A stretch of DNA of 64,000 nt. It comes from Algibacter sp045066735 (lineage in GTDB: Bacteria > Bacteroidota > Bacteroidia > Flavobacteriales > Flavobacteriaceae). Of this stretch, positions 33,444 to 42,136 are shown piece after piece; within the stretch, counting starts at the first letter, position 1; each line of letters begins with the position of its first letter. The stretch covers positions 248,001-312,000 of the forward strand of contig NZ_JBISHH010000025.1 of NCBI RefSeq assembly GCF_045066735.1, in the 5' to 3' direction. The notes beneath the pieces are model-generated. The model was not told the DNA's origin. It saw only the letters and a list, made by a program, of their open reading frames with translations, and did not search any database. The translations under genes and the position numbers were made by a program.

Positions 33444-33501
33444 TTACTTTGCATTATTAATAAATAATTTTGTCAAATGTATTTAAAATTTTCTTAAGTT
33501 G

Positions 33502-33509
33502 TATTTTTG
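33502..33509 (+). promoter_or_regulatory. -7 element of the DUF4252 lipoprotein gene
   Basis: TATTTTTG, perfect TAnnTTTG match, 18 bases upstream of the ATG at 33528. Confidence 0.65.
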
Positions 33510-33527
33510 AAATGAAATAATTTAAGA

Positions 33528-34055
33528 ATGAAGAACATATATATAAGTTTAGGTTTGTGCTTTTTACTACTATCTTGCGGAAGTAGCTTTCAAGGATTTT
33601 ACAATAATCATAAAACTGATGTAGGGGCCACATCTTTTCAGGTTCCTAATTTTATGAAAGCGCTTTTAAGTCAAATTTCACCCGAAGTAAACCAAGCTAT
33701 AGGTAATGTTTCAGACTTAAAATTTATAAAGTTTGATGCGCTTAATAAGTTTAAGCGCGAAAGTTTAATAGCCGAAATGAATGCTGTTACCAATAGTGGG
33801 TATACTGATGTCTTTAGAAAGAATGATATTGGTAATACACGTATTATTTCTGTTAAGGAGTTGGGGGTTGTAGTAACCGATGCTATAATTTTTAATAGTA
33901 CTGAAAATGAAACAACAGCTTATTATTTACAAGGAAGTTTTGATCCGGAAAAAATTAAATCGTTTGCAGATGAAGACGCTTTTAATGAGTTTTCTAATAG
34001 TTTAATGCAATCTTATAAAACCAATATAAATCCATCTTTTAATTCAGGAAAATAA
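33528..34055 (+). CDS. DUF4252-type lipoprotein
   Basis: 175 residues with a lipoprotein signal peptide; the lipobox is LLSCGS with Cys17. The mature part (SFQVPNFMKALLSQ, ISVKELGVVVTD, YYLQGSFDPEKI) fits the DUF4252 pattern seen in Bacteroidota. Function unknown; probably periplasmic and anchored to the inner or outer membrane. It overlaps the next gene by one base (TAATG). Confidence 0.78.
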   Translation: MKNIYISLGLCFLLLSCGSSFQGFYNNHKTDVGATSFQVPNFMKALLSQISPEVNQAIGNVSDLKFIKFDALNKFKRESLIAEMNAVTNSGYTDVFRKNDIGNTRIISVKELGVVVTDAIIFNSTENETTAYYLQGSFDPEKIKSFADEDAFNEFSNSLMQSYKTNINPSFNSGK

Positions 34056-34660
34056 TGAAGAAATTAGTGTTAATAGCTATAGTTTTAGTTTCTGTTTTTA
34101 GTTGCGGACAAAATAAACGCCCAATTCTTGGAGAAACGGAGTTTCAAAAAACTATAAATGCAGAGTATAAAGATGCAACAACATCACCATTAAAAGATAA
34201 AGATAGAAAAAGCTTTAGAGGATTGGATTTTTTTAAATTTGATTCTACTTATGTCGTGACAGCACAATTTAAGCGTGTTGAAAATGCCGATTGGTTTAAT
34301 ATGAAAACCACAACAGACCGAGTTTCTAAAGAGCGTGTTTTTGGTGTTTTAAGTTTTGAATTAAATGGAGAAACGTTTAATTTAAATGTTTATCAGGGCC
34401 AAGAACTGATGGGTAAAGAAGGTTTTGAAGATTACTTGTTTTTACCTTTTCTAGATCAAACAAATGGTAATGAAAGTTATGGAGGTGGTCGTTATCTCGA
34501 TATGAAAATTCCGGATTCTAATGAGGTTATTATAGATTTTAATAAAGCTTACAACCCGTATTGCGCTTATAATGATGAGTTTTCTTGTCCAATTGTACCT
34601 CGTGTAAATTATTTAAAAACACGTATAGAGGCTGGTGTAAAAGTTTTTAAAAACCATTAA
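34055..34660 (+). CDS. DUF1684-type lipoprotein
   Basis: 201 residues with lipobox FSCG (Cys near 17). The DUF1684 signature is clear: FRGLDFFKFD, GQELMGKEGFEDYLFLPFLD, GGGRYLD, and NPYCAYNDEFSCPIVP with conserved cysteines. Biochemical function of the family is unknown. Translationally coupled to the preceding lipoprotein gene. Confidence 0.85.
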   Translation: MKKLVLIAIVLVSVFSCGQNKRPILGETEFQKTINAEYKDATTSPLKDKDRKSFRGLDFFKFDSTYVVTAQFKRVENADWFNMKTTTDRVSKERVFGVLSFELNGETFNLNVYQGQELMGKEGFEDYLFLPFLDQTNGNESYGGGRYLDMKIPDSNEVIIDFNKAYNPYCAYNDEFSCPIVPRVNYLKTRIEAGVKVFKNH

Positions 34661-34670
34661 AATATTTATA

Positions 34671-34695
34671 CCCATAAGCCTATATAGCTTATGGG
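34671..34695. terminator. Hairpin between convergent genes
   Basis: CCCATAAGC and GCTTATGGG form a 9-base stem with a 7-base loop between the lipoprotein operon and uup. No immediate T-run on either side, so termination is plausible but unproven. Confidence 0.55.
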
Positions 34696-34709
34696 GAATA
34701 CAATGTTTT

Positions 34710-36575
34710 TTAATCTTCTAGTTTTGCTGAAAGCTCTAACCAGCGCTCTTCTTTTTCTTCTATAGTATCTAAAATGACTTGAAGTTTTTCGGATAGTGTA
34801 TTTATTTCTTCTGGTGTTAAATCTGGATTATTAAATTTCGATTCTAATTCCTTTTTATCAAAATTTAAAGACTTTATCTTGCTTTCAATGTTATTTAACT
34901 CTTTTTCTTCATTGTAAGATAGTTTTTTATCATCAGTTTTTTTCCAAGCATTCTTGTCCTTTTTATCCTCAATTTCAGTTGCTGCAATTACATCTTGGCT
35001 GTCTTCATAAATACGGTAATCTGTATAATTTCCGGGGAAATCTTCAATCTCACCATCTCCTTTAAAAACAAATAAGTGATCGATTACTTTGTCCATAAAG
35101 TATCTATCGTGTGTAACTACTATTACACAACCTGGGAAATCTAACAAAAAACTTTCAAGTACGTTTAAGGTTACAATGTCTAAATCGTTAGTAGGTTCAT
35201 CTAGAATTAAAAAGTTTGGGTTTTGTATTAAAACAGTACATAAATACAAACGCTTACGTTCGCCACCACTAAGTTTTTCAACAAAATCGTATTGCTTTTT
35301 TCTGCTGAATAAAAAGCGTTCTAACAGTTGTTGCGCAGAAATTTGTTTTCCTTTTTTTAAAGGAATATAGTCTCCAAATTCACGAATGACATCGATAACC
35401 TTTTGTTCTGGTTTAATTTTAATCCCATTTTGAGTATAATAGCCAAATTTCACTGTTTCACCCTTAGTTACTTTTCCTGAATCGGGTTGTGCTATTTGCG
35501 TTAAAATATTTAAAAATGTAGTTTTTCCTGTTCCGTTTTTGCCAATAATACCAACACGTTCACCTTTTTGAAACATGTAGCTAAAGCCATCTAGTATAGT
35601 TTTGTCTTTAAAGCTTTTCGATACTTTATGAAATTCTAAAATTTTACTACCCAAACGTTCCATGTTCAGTTCTAATTGAACTTCATGATCATTACGGCGT
35701 TGGTGTGCGCGATGTTTTATATCGGCAAAATCGTTAATTCTAGATTTAGATTTAGTGGTTCTTGCTTTTGGTTGACGGCGCATCCAGGTAAGCTCTTTTT
35801 TAAAAAGTTGCTTAGCCTTATTGGTTTCTATGGCGTCATTTTCTATTCGAGCTTCTCTTTTTTCTAGGTAATAGGAGTAATTTCCTTTGTAGTTGTAGAT
35901 TTGCCCTTCGTCGAGCTCTATAATTTCATTACAAACGCGTTCTAAAAAATAACGGTCGTGAGTAACCATAAAAAGTGTAATGTTTTCTTTAGCAAAAAAG
36001 GATTCGAGCCACTCAATCATTTCTAAATCTAAATGGTTAGTTGGCTCATCTAGAATTAGTAAATCCGGTTTATTTATAAGTGCGTTTGCTAGGGCTAAAC
36101 GTTTTATTTGTCCTCCAGAAAGTACACTTACTTTCTGAGATAAATCTTCTAATTTAAGTTTAAAAAGTATTTGTTTGTAAAGCGTTTCAAAATCCCATGC
36201 CTCATGGCGTTCCATGGCGTCAAAAGCGGCTTGGTAAGCATCGGTGTCATCAGGGTTTAACAGGGCTTTTTCATAATTTGAAATGACTTTTAAAATAGGG
36301 TTTTCACTAGCGAGAATTGTTTCTTCTATCGTTAAGTTTTTATCAAACTTAGGGTCTTGAGATAGAAATGAAACGGCAATACCTTTTCGGAAAGTGACGC
36401 TACCAGAACCAGCCTCGTCGTCTCCCGAAAGGATATTAAGAATAGAGGTTTTTCCTGTACCATTTTTAGCCACAAAAGCTATTTTTTGGTCTTTATGAAC
36501 ACTGAATGAAACATCTTCGAAAAGGGTTAGTTCTCCGTAAGATTTCGATATATTTTCTACTGTTAAATAATTCAA
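34710..36575 (-). CDS. uup: ABC-F family ATPase, Uup-like
   Basis: 621 residues, soluble, two ABC domains. Domain 1 has AKNGTGKTS, LSGGQIKRLALA and LDEPTNHLD; domain 2 has GKNGTGKTT, LSGGERKRLYL and LDEPTNDLD. A basic linker (about 240-300, RRQPKARTTKSKSR) lies between them, and a C-terminal coiled coil (about 550-621) is typical of Uup. ABC-F proteins act on ribosomes or, for Uup, affect DNA integrity and ribosome function. No membrane domain is present. Confidence 0.9.
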   Translation of the reverse strand: MNYLTVENISKSYGELTLFEDVSFSVHKDQKIAFVAKNGTGKTSILNILSGDDEAGSGSVTFRKGIAVSFLSQDPKFDKNLTIEETILASENPILKVISNYEKALLNPDDTDAYQAAFDAMERHEAWDFETLYKQILFKLKLEDLSQKVSVLSGGQIKRLALANALINKPDLLILDEPTNHLDLEMIEWLESFFAKENITLFMVTHDRYFLERVCNEIIELDEGQIYNYKGNYSYYLEKREARIENDAIETNKAKQLFKKELTWMRRQPKARTTKSKSRINDFADIKHRAHQRRNDHEVQLELNMERLGSKILEFHKVSKSFKDKTILDGFSYMFQKGERVGIIGKNGTGKTTFLNILTQIAQPDSGKVTKGETVKFGYYTQNGIKIKPEQKVIDVIREFGDYIPLKKGKQISAQQLLERFLFSRKKQYDFVEKLSGGERKRLYLCTVLIQNPNFLILDEPTNDLDIVTLNVLESFLLDFPGCVIVVTHDRYFMDKVIDHLFVFKGDGEIEDFPGNYTDYRIYEDSQDVIAATEIEDKKDKNAWKKTDDKKLSYNEEKELNNIESKIKSLNFDKKELESKFNNPDLTPEEINTLSEKLQVILDTIEEKEERWLELSAKLED

Positions 36576-36652
36576 GGCTATTTGTTTTTTTGCAAAGAAC
36601 GTCTAAAAAACCAAAAAAAAGGGTATAAGTTTTATTCTTCACGGTGAAAAGT

Positions 36653-36660
36653 TATATTTG
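36653..36660 (+). promoter_or_regulatory. -7 element at the head of the polysaccharide locus
   Basis: TATATTTG, perfect TAnnTTTG match, 20 bases before the wza ATG at 36681. It overlaps an upstream in-frame GTG, which therefore cannot be the start. It is the only strong promoter element I see at the head of the long rightward gene series. Confidence 0.7.
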
Positions 36661-36680
36661 TGGTTAATCTATTAACCTAT

Positions 36681-37472
36681 ATGTTAAAACAATTTGCCAT
36701 TTTAATCCTTGTTGCAATTACGGTTGTTTGCACTTCATGTATTACAAATAAAGATGTAGTGTATTTGCAAGAAAAAGGAAGCGTAACTAACGATTCTTTG
36801 CAAATCCAGGCCTTGGCTAAGCCTTATAGGGTGCAGATTAATGATGTTTTGAGTATCGATGTAAAGGCTTTAGATAAGGAATTGGTTGAGATTTTTAATC
36901 CCACAACTAATGACGTTGGTAATACGCAACAAGCACTTTATTTTACTGGATTTACGGTAGATTTACATGGAAATATAGAATTCCCTATTTTAGGAGAAAT
37001 AAATGTGCTCGGTTTTACAGTAGAGGAAATTGAAGATAAGGTGAAACATGAGTTATTACAGCAGTATTTTAAAGAAACGGCTCAAATATTTGTTACTGTG
37101 AAACTTGCTGGTTTGAAATACACAACGGTTGGAGAGGTTGCTAGTAAAGGTGTGCAAGTAATTTACCAAGATCGTGTTAATATTATTGAAGCTATTGCAA
37201 ATGCTGGAGACATTCAACAAACAGGAGATAGAACAGATATTTTAATTGTGAGGCAATATCCTGATGGTCAAAAAATACATCATATAGATTTGACAGATAT
37301 AGCAGCAATGAAATCTGAGTTTTATTATATACAACCTAATGATATTATTATGGTAAAACCATTAAAACGTAAATCTTTAGGGGCTGGTGAAACAGCTACG
37401 CAAACACTTACTACAATTGCTAGTTTGTTTTCAGTTGTTATTAGTACTTATTTTTTAGTAAAGAATTTGTAA
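36681..37472 (+). CDS. wza: Polysaccharide export lipoprotein (Wza-like)
   Basis: Outer-membrane polysaccharide export protein. About 263 residues from ATG 36681. The lipoprotein signal ends in VCTSC. A Poly_export domain (YRVQINDVLSIDVKALD) and SLBB-type domain (TTVGEVASKGVQVIYQDRVNIIEAIANAGDI) follow, with a C-terminal hydrophobic helix. A GTG at 36660 in the same frame is rejected because it is inside the promoter element. The next gene, the Wzc-like kinase, follows after 3 bases. Confidence 0.93.
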   Translation: MLKQFAILILVAITVVCTSCITNKDVVYLQEKGSVTNDSLQIQALAKPYRVQINDVLSIDVKALDKELVEIFNPTTNDVGNTQQALYFTGFTVDLHGNIEFPILGEINVLGFTVEEIEDKVKHELLQQYFKETAQIFVTVKLAGLKYTTVGEVASKGVQVIYQDRVNIIEAIANAGDIQQTGDRTDILIVRQYPDGQKIHHIDLTDIAAMKSEFYYIQPNDIIMVKPLKRKSLGAGETATQTLTTIASLFSVVISTYFLVKNL

Positions 37473-37475
37473 GCT

Positions 37476-39911
37476 ATGGATGATGGATTTGATTTTCAAA
37501 ACGGACAGAACTTCAATTTTAAAGAGTTTGTTTTTAGGGCTATAAGCTATTGGAAATGGTTGCTACTTGGTCTTTGTATTGCTTTTTATGTCGTTTACCA
37601 TCAAAATATTAGACGTGAGTTTCCTTATACTCTCGGTGCTTCTGTAACTGTCCAAGACGATAAAAACCCTTTATTTACTGCCAACACAAGTTTAGTATTT
37701 AACTACGGAGGTATATCTGGGAAGGTGCAAGAGGTGTTATTAAACTTAACATCTAGAAAACACCATGAGAAAGTTGTAGATAGTCTCAAGCTTTATCTAA
37801 CATATTTACAACAAGGACGTTTTTATAAAACGGATATTTATAAAGAAACGCCTTTTATGTTTGAAGGTAAAGCTGATAGTTATCAGGTTATTGGTCACCC
37901 CTTAAAAATTACGCTACTCTCAGAAAATAGATTTCAAGTTTCATATGATTTTGGTGAATTGAATGTTGTGGCAGCTCAAAATTATCGAAATAAAAAAATT
38001 CAATATATAAACTTAAAGGAGAGTGTCTTTTCCGAAGAATATAATTTTGGAGATTATATAGATTTACCTTTTTTGAAAGGTCGCTTATTAAAAAGGAATG
38101 AAATAGCGTTAGTGCCTCAATCGGAATATTTTATTCATTTTAGTAATTTTGATAATACGGTTTCTAGTTTTATGCAATCTTATGCTGTTAGAAATGAGAT
38201 GAACTCACCTCTTTTGACTGTAAGGTTAACTAATAAGAATAAATCTAAAATAGTTGATTACATTAATACATCTGTTTTTATTTTAGATCGTGATCAATTG
38301 CAACGTAAAAATCAGTATGCGATAAATACCATTGAATTTATTGATAAGCAATTATCTAGAGTGAAAGGGGAGCTGACAAAAAAAGCCGATTCACTTAATG
38401 ATTTTATGAGGGTTAATAAAATATTTGATATAGAAAGTGAAAGTGCTTTACTTACATCTAAAATTGAAGAATATAAAAACCAGAAGGATGTTTTGACGGA
38501 GCAGCTGTTAGCTTTAGATTTATTAAAAAATTATTTAATAACGAACAACGATTATAGTGCTTTACAGGTTCCGTCAACCACAGGTATTTCAGAAACTAAT
38601 ATAGGAACAAATGTTTCTAAAATTATTTTGTTATCTGCTGAAAAATCTAAACTTGCTTATTCCGTAAGAGATAATGTATCAGTTTTTGATGATTTAAATA
38701 GGCAAATAAGTGCCTTAAAATTAGTTGTTCTTGAGAATATTGCTTCAGAAAAATTTAATATTCAATCTCAATTAAAGTCTGTCAATTCTAAGATTTATAA
38801 TTCAGAGAATGAATTTTCTACCATTCCAGAAAGTCAACAAAGACTAAGAGCTATAGAACGGGAATATTTGTTAAGTCAGAGTACATACGATTTGTATTTA
38901 GCAAAGCGAGGGGAAGCCGACTTAATCAAAGCTTCTAATGTTTCTGATATTGTTTTAATAGAACCAGCAAAAGATACTGGGCAAGGAAGGAACGCTGTTA
39001 ATCTTAACATAAGATATGTTTTTGCTTTTTTCGCTGTGCTTATTCCTCTGTTCTTAGTTGCTTTTATCGTAACGTTTTTTGATAATAAACTTCACGCTCC
39101 TGCAGATTTGGAAGATTTAAGCAGTATACCGTTGTTAGGTGTTATTGGTCAAAATGATACATCTAATAATTTGGCTGTTTTTAATAAGTCTCAGTCTGCT
39201 ATGGCAGAAGCCTTTAGGGCTATACGGTCGAGTTTACAGTTTATGTATAAAAAGCATGATTTAGAAGGTAGTAAAACGGTTTTGATTACATCTTCTATTA
39301 GTGGAGAAGGAAAGACTTTTACGGCCATAAATATTGCTTCTGTTTTTGCTTTAAGTGGAAAGAAAACGGTATTGGTAGGGTTAGATTTAAGAAAGCCTAG
39401 AATTTTTGGTGATTTTGAATTGAAGAATGAAATTGGTGTTGTAAATTATTTGATAGGACAGAATTCACTAGAGGATATTGTTCAGCAGACAAAAGTAGAA
39501 AACTTGGATATTATTACTTCTGGTCCAATACCACCAAACCCTTCGGAGTTGTTGATTAGTGAAATAATGGACAAGCTCATAGTCGAGTTAAAAGCAAAAT
39601 ATGATTATATAATTTTGGATACACCTCCTGTTGGTTTGGTTGCAGATGCTTTGGAGCTTTTAGAATATGCAGATGCGTCACTTTATGTTGTGCGTCAAGA
39701 TTATACTCAAAAAGAGATGCTTACTTTAATAAATGAAAAACACAAAAACGGTGTAGTTAAAAATATTAGTTTTATATATAATTTCTATAATTTAAAAGGG
39801 AAATACGGCTATGGTTACGGCTATGGTTATGGAGATTATGCTAATGGATATCATGATGTAGCTAAAGAAAAATCTTTTTTTAAGAAGCTGTTTTCTGTTT
39901 TTAAGAAATAG
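37476..39911 (+). CDS. wzc: Polysaccharide chain-length regulator and tyrosine autokinase (Wzc-like)
   Basis: 811 residues. The Wzz domain has membrane helices near 28-45 and 510-530. A long periplasmic coiled-coil region includes the GNVR-type QQRLRAIEREYLLSQ. The C-terminal BY-kinase has Walker A ISGEGKT (about 607-613), Walker A' VLVGLDLRKPR and Walker B YIILDTPPVG. A tyrosine-rich tail with GYGYGYGYGDYANGYHD is the expected autophosphorylation cluster. Standard partner of Wza. No low-molecular-weight phosphatase gene is next to it. Confidence 0.94.
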   Translation: MDDGFDFQNGQNFNFKEFVFRAISYWKWLLLGLCIAFYVVYHQNIRREFPYTLGASVTVQDDKNPLFTANTSLVFNYGGISGKVQEVLLNLTSRKHHEKVVDSLKLYLTYLQQGRFYKTDIYKETPFMFEGKADSYQVIGHPLKITLLSENRFQVSYDFGELNVVAAQNYRNKKIQYINLKESVFSEEYNFGDYIDLPFLKGRLLKRNEIALVPQSEYFIHFSNFDNTVSSFMQSYAVRNEMNSPLLTVRLTNKNKSKIVDYINTSVFILDRDQLQRKNQYAINTIEFIDKQLSRVKGELTKKADSLNDFMRVNKIFDIESESALLTSKIEEYKNQKDVLTEQLLALDLLKNYLITNNDYSALQVPSTTGISETNIGTNVSKIILLSAEKSKLAYSVRDNVSVFDDLNRQISALKLVVLENIASEKFNIQSQLKSVNSKIYNSENEFSTIPESQQRLRAIEREYLLSQSTYDLYLAKRGEADLIKASNVSDIVLIEPAKDTGQGRNAVNLNIRYVFAFFAVLIPLFLVAFIVTFFDNKLHAPADLEDLSSIPLLGVIGQNDTSNNLAVFNKSQSAMAEAFRAIRSSLQFMYKKHDLEGSKTVLITSSISGEGKTFTAINIASVFALSGKKTVLVGLDLRKPRIFGDFELKNEIGVVNYLIGQNSLEDIVQQTKVENLDIITSGPIPPNPSELLISEIMDKLIVELKAKYDYIILDTPPVGLVADALELLEYADASLYVVRQDYTQKEMLTLINEKHKNGVVKNISFIYNFYNLKGKYGYGYGYGYGDYANGYHDVAKEKSFFKKLFSVFKK

Positions 39912-39969
39912 GCTGATATTAACACTGTTATTAATAATAGTACGCATTTATAAATTTTAATATATTGAT

Positions 39970-40848
39970 TTGAATTCAACCCTGAAAGAGAAAGATTGGC
40001 TATATACTATATCCCCTAAAAAGAAATTAATAGACCTGAATTTTAAAGAAATTTGGAACTATCGTGATTTATTATTTTTATTTGTGAAGCGTAATGTAAT
40101 TACATTATACAAACAAACTATATTAGGGCCGCTTTGGTATTTTATTCAACCCTTATTTACAACGCTTACTTTTACCTTAATTTTTAATAACTTAGCTAAT
40201 ATTCCGACGGGTAATGGGATACCTGCATTTTTATTTAATTTAGCAGGCCTAAGTTGTTGGAATTATTTTAGCAGCTGCTTAACTGGTACTAGTAATACCT
40301 TTAAAGCTAATCAAAGTCTTTTTGCTAAGGTTTATTTTCCAAGAGTAATAATGCCTTTGTCTACCGTTATTACCAACCTAATTAACTTTGGTATTAGGAT
40401 GTTTTTATTTATCGGCTTTTATATTTATTTTAAGTTTTTTACAGAAGTAGCCAATCTAGCCTCACCTAATCTTGCGTTATTTTTATTACCAATTTTGATA
40501 CTATTTATGGCCATTTTTGGGTTAGGATTTGGTATGATAATATCCTCATTAACTACAAAATATAGAGATTTAACGCATTTAGTTGGTTTTGGAGTACAAT
40601 TATTAATGTACGGCTCTGCAGTGATGTATCCATTATCTTACTTTAAAGAAAAATTACCAGAATATTCGTGGCTAGTAGAGTATAATCCAATGACGACGTT
40701 TATAGAGTTATTTAGACATATGACATTGGGAACAGAGGAGTTTTTTTTGTCTTCTTTTTTATATGCAGGAGTTATTAGTATTGTTTTCTTTTTATTAGGA
40801 CTTATAGTTTTTAATCGCACTGAAAAAACTTTTATTGATACGGTTTAA
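39970..40848 (+). CDS. ABC-2 type polysaccharide exporter permease (Wzm-like)
   Basis: 292 residues with six membrane helices. The N-terminal segment WLYTISPKKKLIDLNFKEIWNYRDLLF and QTILGPLWYFIQPL are typical of O-antigen/teichoic-acid exporter permeases. The start is TTG at 39970; an in-frame stop lies 12 bases upstream and no ATG is available until deep in the gene. Its stop is one base before the ATPase ATG, so the pair is coupled. Confidence 0.92.
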   Translation: MNSTLKEKDWLYTISPKKKLIDLNFKEIWNYRDLLFLFVKRNVITLYKQTILGPLWYFIQPLFTTLTFTLIFNNLANIPTGNGIPAFLFNLAGLSCWNYFSSCLTGTSNTFKANQSLFAKVYFPRVIMPLSTVITNLINFGIRMFLFIGFYIYFKFFTEVANLASPNLALFLLPILILFMAIFGLGFGMIISSLTTKYRDLTHLVGFGVQLLMYGSAVMYPLSYFKEKLPEYSWLVEYNPMTTFIELFRHMTLGTEEFFLSSFLYAGVISIVFFLLGLIVFNRTEKTFIDTV

Positions 40849-40849
40849 T

Positions 40850-42136
40850 ATGACAGATAAAGACATTATTCTTAAAGCTAATAATATCTCAAAACAATAC
40901 CGTTTAGGTGTAGTTGGTACCGGTACTATTGCAGACGATTTAAAACGATGGTGGTATAGAGTGCGAGGTAAGGAAGATCCATTTTTGAAAATAGGAGAAA
41001 GTAATGATCGAAGTACAAAAGGACTTTCTGATTATGTTTGGGCGTTACAAGATATTAATTTTGAAGTTAAACGCGGAGAGGTACTAGGTATTATTGGTAA
41101 AAACGGAGCAGGTAAATCAACGCTTTTAAAAATACTCTCTAAGGTGACTGGCCCAACTACCGGTGAGATTAAAACTAGAGGACGAATAGCATCTTTGTTA
41201 GAAGTAGGTACAGGATTTCATGGGGAGATGACTGGGCGAGAAAATGTGTACCTAAATGGCGCAATCCTAGGTATGACTAAAAAAGAAATAAATGCTAAAA
41301 TAGATGAGATTATTGAGTTTTCTGGCTGCGAACGTTACATCGATACACCAGTCAAACGATACAGTTCTGGTATGACTGTGCGCTTGGCTTTTGCGGTTGC
41401 AGCATTTTTAGAGCCTGAAATTTTAGTTGTGGATGAAGTCTTAGCTGTAGGTGATGCAGAGTTTCAGAAAAAAGCCATCGGTAAAATGCAAAATATTTCT
41501 AAAGGGGAAGGACGTACGGTGCTTTTTGTTAGTCATAATATGGCGGCAATACAGGATTTATGTACTAAAGTAATTATTTTAGAGAATGGCATGCAGGTTT
41601 TTGAGGGATCTGTGGAAAAAGGGGTCAATCATTATCTAACTTCAAATCTTATTAAAGATGGAGTAATTACTTTTGAAAGTAATAAAAACAATTTTAAAGG
41701 ATATATTAAAAGTTTTAAAATTAAGAACAGTGATAATAAAATAGTAAACTCATTCTATTCAGGAGATAGTATGATTTTTGAAATTGATTTAAATGCGAAT
41801 GATAGACTTATTAACCCAATAATGAGTTTGAGAATAAGTGATTTTAATAATAAAAACTTACTGACTTGGAGAAGTAATGATTATATTGATTCTCCTATTA
41901 AACCTTTTTCTGGAAGTACGAATATAAGAATTGAATGTAATAAATTGTTTTTATTAAATGGGTTTTATAGTCTGTCAATAGGTTATGGGGATGGTAAAGA
42001 ACCTATAGATGTTAAACAGAATTTCATTGAATTTGAGGTGTTTCCTAATAAGTTTGATCAAAAACACAACTCAATTACTAAGGAAAAAAGTTCTAATAGT
42101 ATGATATATCATGAAGCAAAATGGATTGTTAAATAA
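40850..42136 (+). CDS. ABC exporter ATPase with C-terminal Wzt-type domain
   Basis: About 428 residues from ATG 40850. The ABC domain (about 1-250) has Walker A GKNGAGKS, signature YSSGMTVRLAFA and Walker B ILVVDEVLAVGD. Residues about 270-420 form a Wzt_C-like beta domain (TFESNKNNFKGYIKSFKI, SGDSMIFEIDL, LLNGFYSLSIGYG). Such domains bind the sugar at the non-reducing end of the finished chain and select it for export. An upstream in-frame TTG at 40835 is inside the permease gene and less likely. Confidence 0.92.
   Translation: MTDKDIILKANNISKQYRLGVVGTGTIADDLKRWWYRVRGKEDPFLKIGESNDRSTKGLSDYVWALQDINFEVKRGEVLGIIGKNGAGKSTLLKILSKVTGPTTGEIKTRGRIASLLEVGTGFHGEMTGRENVYLNGAILGMTKKEINAKIDEIIEFSGCERYIDTPVKRYSSGMTVRLAFAVAAFLEPEILVVDEVLAVGDAEFQKKAIGKMQNISKGEGRTVLFVSHNMAAIQDLCTKVIILENGMQVFEGSVEKGVNHYLTSNLIKDGVITFESNKNNFKGYIKSFKIKNSDNKIVNSFYSGDSMIFEIDLNANDRLINPIMSLRISDFNNKNLLTWRSNDYIDSPIKPFSGSTNIRIECNKLFLLNGFYSLSIGYGDGKEPIDVKQNFIEFEVFPNKFDQKHNSITKEKSSNSMIYHEAKWIVK

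Noticed and set aside
39806..39835. Short tandem repeat
   Set aside because: It encodes the Gly-Tyr-rich tail of the Wzc-like kinase, which is the normal autophosphorylation cluster.
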